The position numbers and the translations under genes are program-made. Shown here piece after piece: positions 36,182-45,279 of a DNA stretch of 64,000 nucleotides. The notes beneath the pieces were generated by a model. That model did no database searches. It was given only the letters and a program-made list of their open reading frames with translations, and had not been told where the DNA came from. How positions within the stretch are numbered: the stretch's first letter is position 1; every line of letters begins with the position of its first letter. The stretch lies in NCBI RefSeq assembly GCF_015350805.1, contig NZ_JADKSG010000002.1:186001-250000 (forward strand), written 5' to 3'. Origin of the DNA: Herbiconiux sp. VKM Ac-1786 (GTDB lineage: Bacteria > Actinomycetota > Actinomycetes > Actinomycetales > Microbacteriaceae).

Positions 36182-36931
36182 GTGCTGACGGCGGGGGTCG
36201 ACCTCGCGGCTGAGACCGCCGGCACCGCCCTCGCCACCGTCCAGTGGTCGTCGTCGGCGGCCGTGCTGCGCTCGCTCGAGAAGGCTGTTCCGGATGCTCG
36301 GATCGCCGCCGTGGCCGAGACCGCCGTGTCGACGGGCATCGACTGCGCCTTCGGCTGGCCCGACGAGTTCGTCGCCTTCGTCGCGGCCCACGCCCGGGGC
36401 GAACGGATCGCCGGCGAGCTCGCCGGCATGCCCTGGCGCCGCACCCTCGCCTATCGCGAGACCGACCGAGTGACGCGCGAGGTCACCGGCCGCTGGCCGC
36501 TCAGCGTCTCGACCGACCGCCTCGGCCTGACCGCCATGCACTGCGCGGCCCTGCTCGAGGGCATCGCCGATCGGATCGGCCCGGTCGACCGCTCGGGCGC
36601 GGGCCCCGTCGCCGAGGTGTATCCGGGGGCGTCGCTGCGGCTCTGGGGCTTCGACACGCGGGGCTACAAGACCGACGCCGCGGTGCGGGCCGGCCTCCTG
36701 GCCCGGTTCGGCGAGCGGATGCCCTGGCTCGACCTCGGGTCGTTCGCCGACCTCATGGTCGCCGACGACGACGCGTTCGACGCCGTGGTGGCGGCGCTCG
36801 TCGCCCGGGCGCACGCGCTCGGACTCACGCCCCCGCCGCCCGCCGAGCACCTCGACCGCGCGCGCCGCGAGGGCTGGATCGCCCTTCCGCCCCGCGAGCT
36901 CGCCGCGATCGCGCCGCGCCCGGCGCCGTGA
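36182..36931 (+). CDS. DUF429-family protein
   Basis: A 249-residue protein of the DUF429 family, predicted RNase H-like fold. Motifs AGVDLAAE (about 4-11), IDCAFGWPDEFVAF and MHCAALLEGIADRIG, EVYPGASLRLWGF are typical. GTG 36182 begins at the conserved first strand, which would hold the first catalytic Asp. It follows the DLGGF gene by 13 bp, so they may be co-transcribed. Confidence 0.8.
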   Translation: MLTAGVDLAAETAGTALATVQWSSSAAVLRSLEKAVPDARIAAVAETAVSTGIDCAFGWPDEFVAFVAAHARGERIAGELAGMPWRRTLAYRETDRVTREVTGRWPLSVSTDRLGLTAMHCAALLEGIADRIGPVDRSGAGPVAEVYPGASLRLWGFDTRGYKTDAAVRAGLLARFGERMPWLDLGSFADLMVADDDAFDAVVAALVARAHALGLTPPPPAEHLDRARREGWIALPPRELAAIAPRPAP

Positions 36932-36938
36932 CGACCGC

Positions 36939-38345
36939 TCAGAGCGCCCGGCGCTCCGCCTTCTTCAGCCGGGGCCGCCGCGCGTAGTCCCGCGCCCGCC
37001 CGCTCGACAGCGCGATCAGGATCAGGATGTCGAGCGACACCCCGATCAGGTTCGTGCCGAGCGTGATCTGCGCGCCACCCAGGTGGTCGATCAGCGCGAT
37101 CACGATGTTGATGGTGCTGAACAGCATCACGAGCACGCGGGCCACGTTGCTGCCGAAGAACATCAGCACCCCGAACAGCAGCTGCGCCAGACCGAACAGC
37201 GCCGAGATCACGACGACGCCCCAGAGCACCACCTCCCGCGCATCCACCCCCGCCGGCAGCACGTCGTCGGAGTCGATCGAGATCAGGTCGCGCACGCCCT
37301 GCCAGTCGAACACCACGGCGGCGATGACGAACAGCGGCGAGAACGCCCGCAGCACCACCACGGCCGCACCGAACACGATCTGCGCCGGGCGCCGCACCGT
37401 CTTGTCGGGCACGGGAGAGGCGTTCGGGCCGACGTGCGGCGTCGGCACCGGCGCGTGCGTCTGGGCGGCGGCCTCCGCGGTCGGCGTCACCGCCCGCAGG
37501 TCGATCACGGGTAGGTCGCCGTCGGTGACGATGGCGTCGCCGCCGCCGTTCCGCGAGTGGTAGCCGGTCGCGAAGTCCTTCAAGAGGTCGATCTCGGCCG
37601 CCGGCACCGACTGCTCGATCGTGGCGACGATGTGGTCGCGCTCGACGTCGGTGTTCTCGTCGATCTTGTGCGTGACCTGCAGCGTGAACAGCGAGAAGCC
37701 GACCGCTCGGTCGTAGGTGCCGGCCGCGAGCCAGTCGGTCGAGTGCCCGCCGGGCAGCAGCCAGTCGTCGGGGCAGCGCCAGAACCGCACGTGGTGGCGC
37801 TTGGACGGGTTGCCCTTCACCTCCTGCTGGTAGGCGAAGTCCTGGTTGCGGCCGAACAGCATCAGCGGGCTGACGGGCGCCTCGTCGTAGCTCCGGCGGA
37901 GCACGGTGGAGCGCACGATCCGCAGGCCGCTGCGCAGGCTCAGGTCGTCGGCGCGGGTCCAGCCCGCGGCCCTCATCGCCGTGTGCAGCTGCTCCTCGGC
38001 GCCGAGCAGGCCGAGGTTCACCGGGTCGCCGAGCAGCCCGTCGCTCGTGCGGGTGCGGCCGATGAAGTAGTTCGGCACGTAGATGTTGGTCAGGATGCGG
38101 TGCAGCCGCGGCAGCGCGATGTAGGCCACGAGCACCCAGAACACGAGGTAGAACCAGACCTGCGCCCAGCCCGACTCGAAGCCCTGGGTGAGCACCAGGT
38201 AGGCCAGCCAGACCGAGGCCGCTCCGGCGATGACGAAGAAGAGGTTGTCGAGCACCGCGTTGATCGAGAAGCGACGCAGCCGGGTGCGCGGGCCGTGACC
38301 TGGAACGCGCTCGCCCACGGCGGCGGGGGCCGGCGTCTCGGGCAT
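36939..38345 (-). CDS. LssY C-terminal domain membrane protein
   Basis: A 468-residue protein with N-terminal helices (about 29-55, 62-85), a large LssY_C-type soluble domain (about 100-270; GLLGAEEQLHTAMRAAGW, DEAPVSPLMLFGRNQDFAYQQ, KRHHVRFWRCP, HSTDWLAAGTYDRAVGF) and C-terminal transmembrane segments with a Pro/His-rich linker (about 285-310). The LssY_C domain is associated with PAP2-type lipid-related proteins, but no PAP2 motif is visible here. ATG 38345 is chosen over the longer reading. Function uncertain. Confidence 0.8.
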   Translation of the reverse strand: MPETPAPAAVGERVPGHGPRTRLRRFSINAVLDNLFFVIAGAASVWLAYLVLTQGFESGWAQVWFYLVFWVLVAYIALPRLHRILTNIYVPNYFIGRTRTSDGLLGDPVNLGLLGAEEQLHTAMRAAGWTRADDLSLRSGLRIVRSTVLRRSYDEAPVSPLMLFGRNQDFAYQQEVKGNPSKRHHVRFWRCPDDWLLPGGHSTDWLAAGTYDRAVGFSLFTLQVTHKIDENTDVERDHIVATIEQSVPAAEIDLLKDFATGYHSRNGGGDAIVTDGDLPVIDLRAVTPTAEAAAQTHAPVPTPHVGPNASPVPDKTVRRPAQIVFGAAVVVLRAFSPLFVIAAVVFDWQGVRDLISIDSDDVLPAGVDAREVVLWGVVVISALFGLAQLLFGVLMFFGSNVARVLVMLFSTINIVIALIDHLGGAQITLGTNLIGVSLDILILIALSSGRARDYARRPRLKKAERRAL

Positions 38346-38451
38346 GTCCCCACGATAGCGGCCCGCCGTGTCACGCCGTGCGGCGGTTCGCCGACGGGAT
38401 GCGGCGGCCGCGCATCCGCTCGGATGCGCACCCGCCCAAATGCGCATCCGC

Positions 38452-39204
38452 TCAGATCGGGCGGGCGATCGTGACGCGGGTCAGGTACGGCAGCGGGTAG
38501 CGGTCGAGGCCGGCGAGGTCGGGGTGGGTGTCGAGCAGCTCGTCGAGGGCGGCGAGCAGCTCGGCCCGGGCCGGCTCGTCGAGCGCGATGACGCTGCTGC
38601 GGGAGCTGACGAGGGAGTGCAGGGCGGCGCGGTCGAGCTCGTTGGTCCAGCGGAACTCGGCGTAGGCGTCGCGGCGCAGCGGCTCGGCCACCGGGGGAGC
38701 GGACGTCTCGTACTCGTCGGCGATCGAGGCGCCGATCACCGCGGTCAGGCGCCGCACCCAGTCGACCTCCTCGTCGCGCACGTTCCAGACCAGCGCCAGC
38801 ACGCCACCCGGCCGCAGCACCCGCGCGGCCTCCCGCGACGCCGCCCCGACGTCGACCCAGTGCCACGACTGGGCGTAGGTGACCACGTCGGCCGAGTCCT
38901 CGCCGAGCGGCAGCTGCTCGCCGGTGCCCTCGACGGCGACCACCGTCGGCAGCTTGGCGGCCAGCCGGGCGCGCATCAGCTCGTCGGGCTCGACGGCGGT
39001 GACGGATGCGCTGCGGCCCACCAGCGACGCCGTGAACTTGCCCGTCCCGGCTCCCACGTCGACCACGTCGGGCCGGGCGTCGTCGTCGGTGGCGGCGCGG
39101 GACAGCAGCCACTCCACCGCGTCGTCAGGATAGCCCGGTCGGCCGGCGTCGTAGGCGGCGGCCTCGGTGCCGAAACTCAGTGCGTACTGCGGATCCTTCG
39201 CCAT
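38452..39204 (-). CDS. Class I SAM-dependent methyltransferase
   Basis: A 250-residue Methyltransf_11-type enzyme. SAM-binding motif VVDVGAGTGKFT (about 47-58), AVEPDELMRARL and the acidic motif with YAQSWHWVD (about 108-117) are present. The VLALVWNVRDEEVDWV region is typical of the Trans-aconitate/UbiE-like small-molecule group. It is divergent from the GH5 gene. Its substrate is not predictable. Confidence 0.9.
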   Translation of the reverse strand: MAKDPQYALSFGTEAAAYDAGRPGYPDDAVEWLLSRAATDDDARPDVVDVGAGTGKFTASLVGRSASVTAVEPDELMRARLAAKLPTVVAVEGTGEQLPLGEDSADVVTYAQSWHWVDVGAASREAARVLRPGGVLALVWNVRDEEVDWVRRLTAVIGASIADEYETSAPPVAEPLRRDAYAEFRWTNELDRAALHSLVSSRSSVIALDEPARAELLAALDELLDTHPDLAGLDRYPLPYLTRVTIARPI

Positions 39205-39302
39205 GCGACCATCCTCGCACCGCAGGCTCGGCGGGCGGGTAGTCTCGTGCGAGCAGGCACGGGCTGCGAGCCGGCACGAGCCGCGCGGGGACGGGGGACG
39301 AC

Positions 39303-41234
39303 GTGGTGGGATGGCGGGCCGGAGCGGTCGCGATGCTGCTCGTCGCGGCCGTCGTGGGCACGGCCTCGGTCGCCTCGGCGTCCGCGCTGCCGGCGGGCGC
39401 GGCCTCCGCACTGCCGGGTGACACCGCCCCGACGTCGTCACCGCGCCACAGCGGCACCGCGGGCCCCGGCCCCATCGGATCGGGGGAGACCATGTCACCG
39501 CTGCCCGCCACTCCGCAGAGCGACCCGGCCACGCCGCCGCCCGCGTCGGCATCCGGAACCGCCCCGGACGCCTCGGCCCCGGCAGCCCCGCCCGCTGTGC
39601 CGCTCGCGGGCGACCTCGCAGCCACCCTGCCCGGCCCGCTGCACACCGACGGCGGCCGCATCGTCACCGCCGACGGCAGCACCTACGTGATCAAGGGCAT
39701 CTCGTGGTTCGGCATGGAGACCACCAACTGCGCCCCGCACGGCCTCTGGTCGATCAGCCTCGACGCCGGGCTGGCGCAGATCGCGTCGCTGGGGTTCAAC
39801 ACGATCCGGCTGCCGTTCTCGAACGAGTGCCTCGCGCAGTCCGTGACGACCTCGATCAACGCCTTCGAGAATCCGACCCTCGTCGACCTCACGCCGCTCG
39901 AGCTGATGGACGCCATCGTGCAGGCGGCGAAGTCCTACGGCCTGAACGTCATCCTCGACCGGCACCGGCCCGATTCGGCCGCGCAGTCCGACCTCTGGTA
40001 CACCGAGCGCTTCCCCGAGGAGGCGTGGATCGCCGACTGGCAGATGCTCGCCGAGCGCTACCGCGGCGAGCCGTCGGTCATCGGGGTCGACCTGCACAAC
40101 GAGCCGCACGGCGCAGCCTGCTGGGGCTGCGGAGACTCCTCGGTCGACTGGCGGGCCGCCGCCGAGCGCGCCGGGGACGCCGTGCTCGCCGTGAACCCCG
40201 AGCTGCTCGTCATCGTCGAGGGCGTCGAGCGGCAGGGCTCGGGCGGCACCACCTGGTGGGGCGGGGGTCTGGCGGATGCGGGCGGCGACCTCGTCTCGCT
40301 CGCCGTGCCCGACCGGGTCGTCTACTCGCCGCACGACTACCCGGCGTCGATCTACGCGCAGACCTGGTTCTCCGACCCGGCCTACCCGGCGAACCTGCCC
40401 GGCGTGTGGGACGCGAACTGGGGCTACCTCGCCCGCGAGGGCATCGCCCCGGTGCTCGTCGGCGAGTTCGGCTCGAAGCTGCAGACCACCAGCGACCGGC
40501 AATGGTTCGAGAACATCGTGTCCTACCTCGGCTCGACCGGCATCAGCTTCTCGTACTGGTCGTTCAACCCCAACAGCGGCGACACCGGCGGCATCGTGCA
40601 GGACGACTGGGTCACCCCGCAGGCCGAGAAGGTCGCCGCGCTCGGGCCGCTGCTCGGGGCGGGCACGACCGTCGCGCCGCACGCCGCGGCTCCGTCGGCG
40701 GGCGGGTCGTCGTCGCCCACGCCCACGTCTTCTCCCACTCCCACTCGTTCTCCGGCTCCGGATGCCCAGCCCGGCACCCCCGGCACCGCCACCCCCTCGG
40801 GCGCCGCTCCCGCCCGCCCCGCGACCCCCGGTGCCCGCATCGGCGGAACGGCCCGCGACGGCGCACCCGGACCGGTGACCGCCCCCGGCTCGCCCGCCCC
40901 CACTCCCACGCCGACCACGCCCGGATCGGCCTCCGCCGACGACCTCTCGGCCGCCTGGTCGCTGCAGAGCACCTGGGACGAGGGCTACGTCGCCGAGCTC
41001 AAGGTCACCAACACGGGCGGATCGTCCGGCTGGACGGCCTCCTGGTCCGACCCGGGCGCCACCGCCGTCGTGAACTCCTGGGGCATGCGCTGCGAGCTCG
41101 CCGCCGGCGTGATCACCTGCACGGGCGCCGACTGGGGCACCTACATCGCCCCGGGCCAGACCATCACGGTCGGCGCGCAGGTGCAGTCGACGTCGACCCC
41201 GGCGTCGCCCGAGGTCACGCTCACCGCGAAGTAG
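39303..41234 (+). CDS. Secreted GH5 endoglucanase with C-terminal CBM2
   Basis: A 643-residue exported cellulase. The GTG start precedes a signal peptide (about 1-27) and a Pro/Ala/Ser-rich linker (about 40-100). The GH5 catalytic domain spans about 105-455, with IKGISWFGMET, acid/base E267 in DLHNEPHG and nucleophile E388 in VGEFGSK. A Pro/Thr/Ser linker (about 462-540) connects to a CBM2-like domain (about 545-640; GYVAELKVTNTGGSSGWTASW). With the GH1 enzyme it forms an outside-inside pathway for cellulosic substrates. GTG pair at 39303/39306 is ambiguous by one codon. Confidence 0.94.
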   Translation: MVGWRAGAVAMLLVAAVVGTASVASASALPAGAASALPGDTAPTSSPRHSGTAGPGPIGSGETMSPLPATPQSDPATPPPASASGTAPDASAPAAPPAVPLAGDLAATLPGPLHTDGGRIVTADGSTYVIKGISWFGMETTNCAPHGLWSISLDAGLAQIASLGFNTIRLPFSNECLAQSVTTSINAFENPTLVDLTPLELMDAIVQAAKSYGLNVILDRHRPDSAAQSDLWYTERFPEEAWIADWQMLAERYRGEPSVIGVDLHNEPHGAACWGCGDSSVDWRAAAERAGDAVLAVNPELLVIVEGVERQGSGGTTWWGGGLADAGGDLVSLAVPDRVVYSPHDYPASIYAQTWFSDPAYPANLPGVWDANWGYLAREGIAPVLVGEFGSKLQTTSDRQWFENIVSYLGSTGISFSYWSFNPNSGDTGGIVQDDWVTPQAEKVAALGPLLGAGTTVAPHAAAPSAGGSSSPTPTSSPTPTRSPAPDAQPGTPGTATPSGAAPARPATPGARIGGTARDGAPGPVTAPGSPAPTPTPTTPGSASADDLSAAWSLQSTWDEGYVAELKVTNTGGSSGWTASWSDPGATAVVNSWGMRCELAAGVITCTGADWGTYIAPGQTITVGAQVQSTSTPASPEVTLTAK

Positions 41235-41279
41235 CTCGCGCCTCCGTCAGTCGGGCGACGACGCGCGAGGCGCGGGCCG

Positions 41280-42512
41280 TCAGGCGAGGCGGCGGGCGAC
41301 CGCACGCGCGATCGGGTGCCGTGCCACGCGGGCGAGCGAGGTCTCGCCGCGGCAGAAGCGCGCGAACCAGCGCGCGCCCCACCGTGTCCGCAGCAGCGAG
41401 TGCACGAGGCCGCGCCGCGTCTCGAAGAAGCGCAGCAGTTCGGCACCCAGCACCTGCTCGGGTTCGAGCGCGCGGCGGATGCGCTCCGCGTAGGCGTCGA
41501 GGTCGGGCATCCGCTCGTCTGACCCGGACGCACCCCCTGCACCCGCCACCCCTGCTGCGCCGGCCGCAGGCGTCGCGACCGCCGCGGCCGCCGCCTCGCC
41601 CGCCCAGGTGCCGGAGCGGAGGGCGAACGAGATGCCCTCGCGGGTCCACGGTTCGAGGAGGCCGGCGGCGTCGCCCGCCACGAGCACGCGTCCGCGGCGC
41701 ACGGGGGAGCCCGCCACCCGCCACTGCGTGAGGTGCCCCGAGGAGTGCAGCGTCTCGGCGTGCTCGAGTCCGAGGTGCCGGCGCCAGGCGGCGAGGTACT
41801 CGCGGGTCTCGTCGGGCCGGCCCTTCCGCTGGATGACTCCCACCGTCAGCGAGTCCCGCTTCGGGAACACCCAGGCGTAGCTGCCCGCCGCGCCGCCCCA
41901 GTCGAGGCGCACCCGGTCGCGCCAGGCGGTGGAGTCGGCGGGCATCGCGACCTCGTCCTCGAGCCCGAGGTCGACGCCGCCGATCTCGACGCCCACGTGC
42001 CGGGCGGTGCGTCCGCCGGTCCCGTCGGCGCCGATGACGACCCGCGCCGCCGCCGTCGCCGTGGCCGTGCGCACGAGCACCGGTCGGGCCGGGTCGTCAT
42101 CCGCCTGGATCTCCCGCACCGCCACCCCGTCGACGAACACCGCCCCCGCCTCGGTCGCGGCCTCGACCAGCGCCTGATCGAACTCGGATCGCCGCACCAT
42201 CGCGAGGTACGGCGACGGCCGCCGCAGCTCGAACGCCCGACCGAACCGCTCGGTCACGAGCGACGCCCGCACCCGCGATTCGATCGTGTGCCGGGCCGCC
42301 TCGGGCACGTACCGCAGCGACTCGCCGAGCAGCCCCCCGCCGCACGTCTTGTACCGCGGGAACGTCGCCCGATCGACCAGCAGAACGGATGCTCCGCCCT
42401 CCGCCGCGGCCCGCGCCGCACTCGCCCCGGCCGGCCCCGCGCCGATCACGATCACGTCCCACACGACGCGGTCGGCCGACCACTCGGGCGCAGACGCATC
42501 GTTCTCGGGCAT
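41280..42512 (-). CDS. Geranylgeranyl reductase-family FAD-dependent oxidoreductase
   Basis: A 410-residue flavoprotein of the GGR/FixC family. It has the FAD GxGxxG (IGAGPAGASAA, about 23-34), the family signature YKTCGGGL (about 54-61), the middle ATG-like block VIGADGTGGRTARHVG and GRVLVAGDAAGLLEPWTREGISFALRSG. Actinobacterial relatives reduce isoprenoid double bonds such as menaquinone side chains. An Ala/Gly linker at about 326-345 is a local expansion. It is divergent from the MpaB-like gene. Confidence 0.9.
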   Translation of the reverse strand: MPENDASAPEWSADRVVWDVIVIGAGPAGASAARAAAEGGASVLLVDRATFPRYKTCGGGLLGESLRYVPEAARHTIESRVRASLVTERFGRAFELRRPSPYLAMVRRSEFDQALVEAATEAGAVFVDGVAVREIQADDDPARPVLVRTATATAAARVVIGADGTGGRTARHVGVEIGGVDLGLEDEVAMPADSTAWRDRVRLDWGGAAGSYAWVFPKRDSLTVGVIQRKGRPDETREYLAAWRRHLGLEHAETLHSSGHLTQWRVAGSPVRRGRVLVAGDAAGLLEPWTREGISFALRSGTWAGEAAAAAVATPAAGAAGVAGAGGASGSDERMPDLDAYAERIRRALEPEQVLGAELLRFFETRRGLVHSLLRTRWGARWFARFCRGETSLARVARHPIARAVARRLA

Positions 42513-42570
42513 GCCCCCGAGCCTACGTGCCCCGCGCCCCCTGCCAGGGGCCGGTGGTAGCGTCGGCGGC

Positions 42571-43464
42571 ATGGTCGGGCTCGCGGACATCGCGCCGGAG
42601 GGCATCCTGCTCGCCGGTGCCGGCCGGGCGATCCTGCTGCAGATCGCGCTGCCCGGCGTGGGCTACGGAGTTGCGCGGCACAGTGACTTCGCGTCGCGGC
42701 CGATGAGCCGCCTGAACGCCACCCTCAGCTACGTCTACGCGCTCTCGAACGGCTCGGCCGACGACGTCCGCCGGATGCGCAAGGCCGTCAACCGGGCACA
42801 CGCCCCGGTCGCGAACCCGCCGCGCGGCCCCGCGGCCGCCCGCCCGCCCGGCGCCGGCCGGCCCGGTGCCCAGCCCACGGACGACGCCACCGTCGCAGCC
42901 GTCGCATCCGTCGCCGACGCCGATACGCGGGACCACCGGACGTCGGGCGACCCGCGGTACGACGCGCGGGACCCCGAGCTGCAGCTGTGGGTGGCGGCCA
43001 CGCTCTACGACACCGCGATCTCCGTGTACGAGCGGGTGTTCGGGCCGCTCGCCCCCGACGAGGCCGAGCGGGTCTACCGCGAGTACGCCGTGCTCGGCAC
43101 CGCGTTGCAGATGCCGGCCGAGCTCTGGCCGGCCGACCGCGCGGCCTTCCGCGCGTACTGGCACGGGATGCTGCCGCGGCTTCGGGCCGACCCGCCGATC
43201 CGCGCGGTGGCGCGCGAGCTGCTGAAGGCCGAGAAGGCGGCGCTGCCCATCCGGGTGGTGATGCCGCTCGCCCGCTTCGCGACCATCGGCCTGCTGCCGC
43301 CGAGCGTCCGCCCCCTCTTCGGCTTCCGCTGGACCCCCGCCCAGCAGCACCGCCTCGACCGCCTCTTCCGCGTCATAGCCCCCGTCTACCGCCGCCTCCC
43401 GCGCCCCCTCCGCCACCTCCCGCAGCGCCGCTACCTCGCCACCCTGGCCCGCCGCTACCCCTGA
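42571..43464 (+). CDS. MpaB/latex-clearing-like (DUF2236) oxygenase-family protein
   Basis: A 297-residue protein of the oxygenase MpaB family (helical, heme-associated relatives). It has ARHSDFASRP, the helix RRMRKAVNRAHAPV, and the core DPELQLWVAATLYDTAISVYERVFGPL with AELWPADRAAFRAYW. The segment about 75-130 is an Ala/Pro/Asp-rich insert between the expected His and the core. The substrate is unknown; distinctive is the lack of a neighbouring transporter. ATG 42571 has a weak ribosome site. Confidence 0.85.
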   Translation: MVGLADIAPEGILLAGAGRAILLQIALPGVGYGVARHSDFASRPMSRLNATLSYVYALSNGSADDVRRMRKAVNRAHAPVANPPRGPAAARPPGAGRPGAQPTDDATVAAVASVADADTRDHRTSGDPRYDARDPELQLWVAATLYDTAISVYERVFGPLAPDEAERVYREYAVLGTALQMPAELWPADRAAFRAYWHGMLPRLRADPPIRAVARELLKAEKAALPIRVVMPLARFATIGLLPPSVRPLFGFRWTPAQQHRLDRLFRVIAPVYRRLPRPLRHLPQRRYLATLARRYP

Positions 43465-43857
43465 CCCCTGTGTGGAGCCTTACCGGCCGCGTCCGCACTC
43501 GCGGTGCCGGCACCCCCGGTGCCCGCACCCGCCATGTCTCCACCAGCCGTGCTCCGACCTGCGGCGCTCTCCTACCCGCGGCTCCTGCCACACGTCCATT
43601 CACCGAGCCCCACGTGGTAGCCCGCGGTTGCGGGCTGCTCGGACCGTTGCGCACGAGCCGCCTCGGCGGTGGCGTCCATCGGTGGAGGGGTCACAGCGAT
43701 CGTCTCCTGCGAGACTCGCCGCGCGTTCATCTCACGCTCTGGCAGGGTCGGATCGATGGGGGTTGCGGTGGGGGTGGGCGGGACGCGCATCCGTCACCCA
43801 CCCGCGGGCGAGGGCGGGACGCGCATCCGTCACCCGGCCGGGCGGGGCCGGCGACGG
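43465..43857. other. Non-coding stretch with short direct repeats
   Basis: About 390 bp between two convergent genes. It contains the direct repeat at 43776-43835 and, on the minus strand, a Pro/Thr-rich open frame (43572-43790, 72 codons) without a clear ribosome site. No RNA gene or promoter recognised. Confidence 0.5.
43776..43835. repeat. 24-bp direct repeat, two copies
   Basis: GGGCGGGACGCGCATCCGTC followed by ACCC occurs at 43776-43799 and again at 43812-43835, a perfect 24-bp repeat with a 36-bp period. It includes the recurrent GCATCC word. Confidence 0.75.
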
Positions 43858-44778
43858 TCAGGGGCGGTGGGCGCCTGAGCGGGCGTGCCAGCGGCCGCGG
43901 TGGTGCTCGATGTCGATGGGGTGGGCGAAGGTGGCCGTGACGTTCGCCGTGGTGAGCACGTCGGTGGCCGGGCCGATCGCCGTGACGCGGCCGTGCGCGA
44001 GCAGCATCGCGTGGGACGTCGTGCTCGGCAGCTCCTCGAGGTGGTGCGTCACGAGCACCGAGGCGAGGCCGGGGTGCGTCTCGCGCACGCGGTCGAGGGT
44101 GTCGAGCAGCTGCTCGCGGGCGGCGACGTCGAGGCCGGTGGACGGCTCGTCGAGCAGGAGCAGCTGCGGATCCGTCATCAGCGCCCGCGCGATCAGGGTG
44201 CGGCCGCGTTCGCCCTGCGAGAGCGTGGTCCACGGCTCGGTGGCGCGGTCGGCGAGCCCGAGCAGCTCGATGAAGGCCTCGGCGCGGTCGCGATCATCCG
44301 CACTCGGTGCCCACCGCGGCACGATCTCGACCGAGCCGGTCAGCCCGGTGAGCACCACCTCGCGGATGCTCAGCCCCGACCCGAGCGGATGCCGCGGATT
44401 CACGTGCCCGATCGACCGCCGCAGCGCCTGGAGCTCGACGCGCCCGATGCGCTGCCCGAGCACGTGCACCTCTCCGCTCGACGGATGCTGCACCGCCCCC
44501 GCGAGGCTGAGGATCGTGCTCTTCCCGGCCCCGTTCGGCCCGATCAGCGCCCAGTGCTCGCCGGACCGCACCTCGAACGACACGTCATCCAACAGCACCC
44601 GCCCCTGCCGCACGAACCGCACCCCGCGGAACTCGAGCACCGCCGCACCCGCGCTCGCGGGCGCCTCGATGTCGGTTGGCGCACGCGTGGCGCCGACCGA
44701 GCCGCTATGCGCCTCGGTGGGCGTCTCGCGTGGTCGAACCCGCGCGCCGGGGTCGGGGGAGGAGGGTGGGACGCTCAT
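43858..44778 (-). CDS. ABC-transporter-type ATP-binding protein (no adjacent permease)
   Basis: A 306-residue protein with one ABC domain: Walker A GPNGAGKST (80-88), signature LSQGERGR, Walker B LLLLDEPSTGLD and the switch His in VTHHLEELP. The N-terminal 45 residues are a Thr/Pro/Ala-rich extension. The arrangement is close to YbbA/ModF-like ATPases. No permease or substrate-binding protein lies nearby, so the partner is unlinked or it is a cytoplasmic stand-alone ATPase. Confidence 0.9.
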   Translation of the reverse strand: MSVPPSSPDPGARVRPRETPTEAHSGSVGATRAPTDIEAPASAGAAVLEFRGVRFVRQGRVLLDDVSFEVRSGEHWALIGPNGAGKSTILSLAGAVQHPSSGEVHVLGQRIGRVELQALRRSIGHVNPRHPLGSGLSIREVVLTGLTGSVEIVPRWAPSADDRDRAEAFIELLGLADRATEPWTTLSQGERGRTLIARALMTDPQLLLLDEPSTGLDVAAREQLLDTLDRVRETHPGLASVLVTHHLEELPSTTSHAMLLAHGRVTAIGPATDVLTTANVTATFAHPIDIEHHRGRWHARSGAHRP

Positions 44779-44850
44779 CCGTCCATTCTCACCCGGGCCG
44801 GGGACGCAGGTGGTGCGCGCAGGCCGCGCGGTCGGCGGCGGGCGGCGCGG

Positions 44851-45279
44851 TCAGCGGCGGGACGCGTCCTTGACGCGGTCGACGAGGTCGCGCCAGGGGC
44901 CGTCGAGGTGCTGCTCGGGCACGCGGGCACCGTGCGAGACCTCGGGCTCGTCGGGCGCGTCGACGAGCACCCGGATCGTGTAGACGAAGCGGTCGGCACC
45001 GGATGCTCCGGCTCCGTCGGGCCCGGATGCTCCGCTATCGTCCGCCGGGTCGGGGGCGTCCCACGGACACGACTCCACGAGCGAGAGCCACGAGTCGACG
45101 TCGTTCTCCTCCGACGCCTCGATGCTCCACTTCGGCGACACGCCGGCGACGCCGCCCGACCGCGCCACCGTGATGCGCAGCTCGCGCCCACCACCACCAG
45201 CAGGCGCGGCGGCGGCGCCCGCGGGCTGCGGTGCTCGCGCGGGGTCGGCGGCGGATTCAGGCGGGGTCTGGTCGGTCAT
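44851..45279 (-). CDS. Emfourin-like inhibitor of protealysin-type proteases
   Basis: A 142-residue protein of the emfourin type (small inhibitors of M4 protealysin-like enzymes). The beta-rich core (about 32-110) includes RELRITVARSGGVAGVSPKWSIEA, SWLSLVESCPW and RFVYTIRVLV. It follows the M4 protease gene on the same strand with a 23-bp overlap, the classic protease-inhibitor arrangement. An acidic, Gly/Ala-rich N-terminus and a D/G/A-rich insert (about 74-97) are local features. Family assignment rests on this context plus the beta pattern. Confidence 0.78.
   Translation of the reverse strand: MTDQTPPESAADPARAPQPAGAAAAPAGGGGRELRITVARSGGVAGVSPKWSIEASEENDVDSWLSLVESCPWDAPDPADDSGASGPDGAGASGADRFVYTIRVLVDAPDEPEVSHGARVPEQHLDGPWRDLVDRVKDASRR

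Noticed and set aside
43572-43790. Minus-strand small ORF
   Set aside because: Pro/Thr-rich with no good ribosome site; noted only as part of the non-coding stretch.
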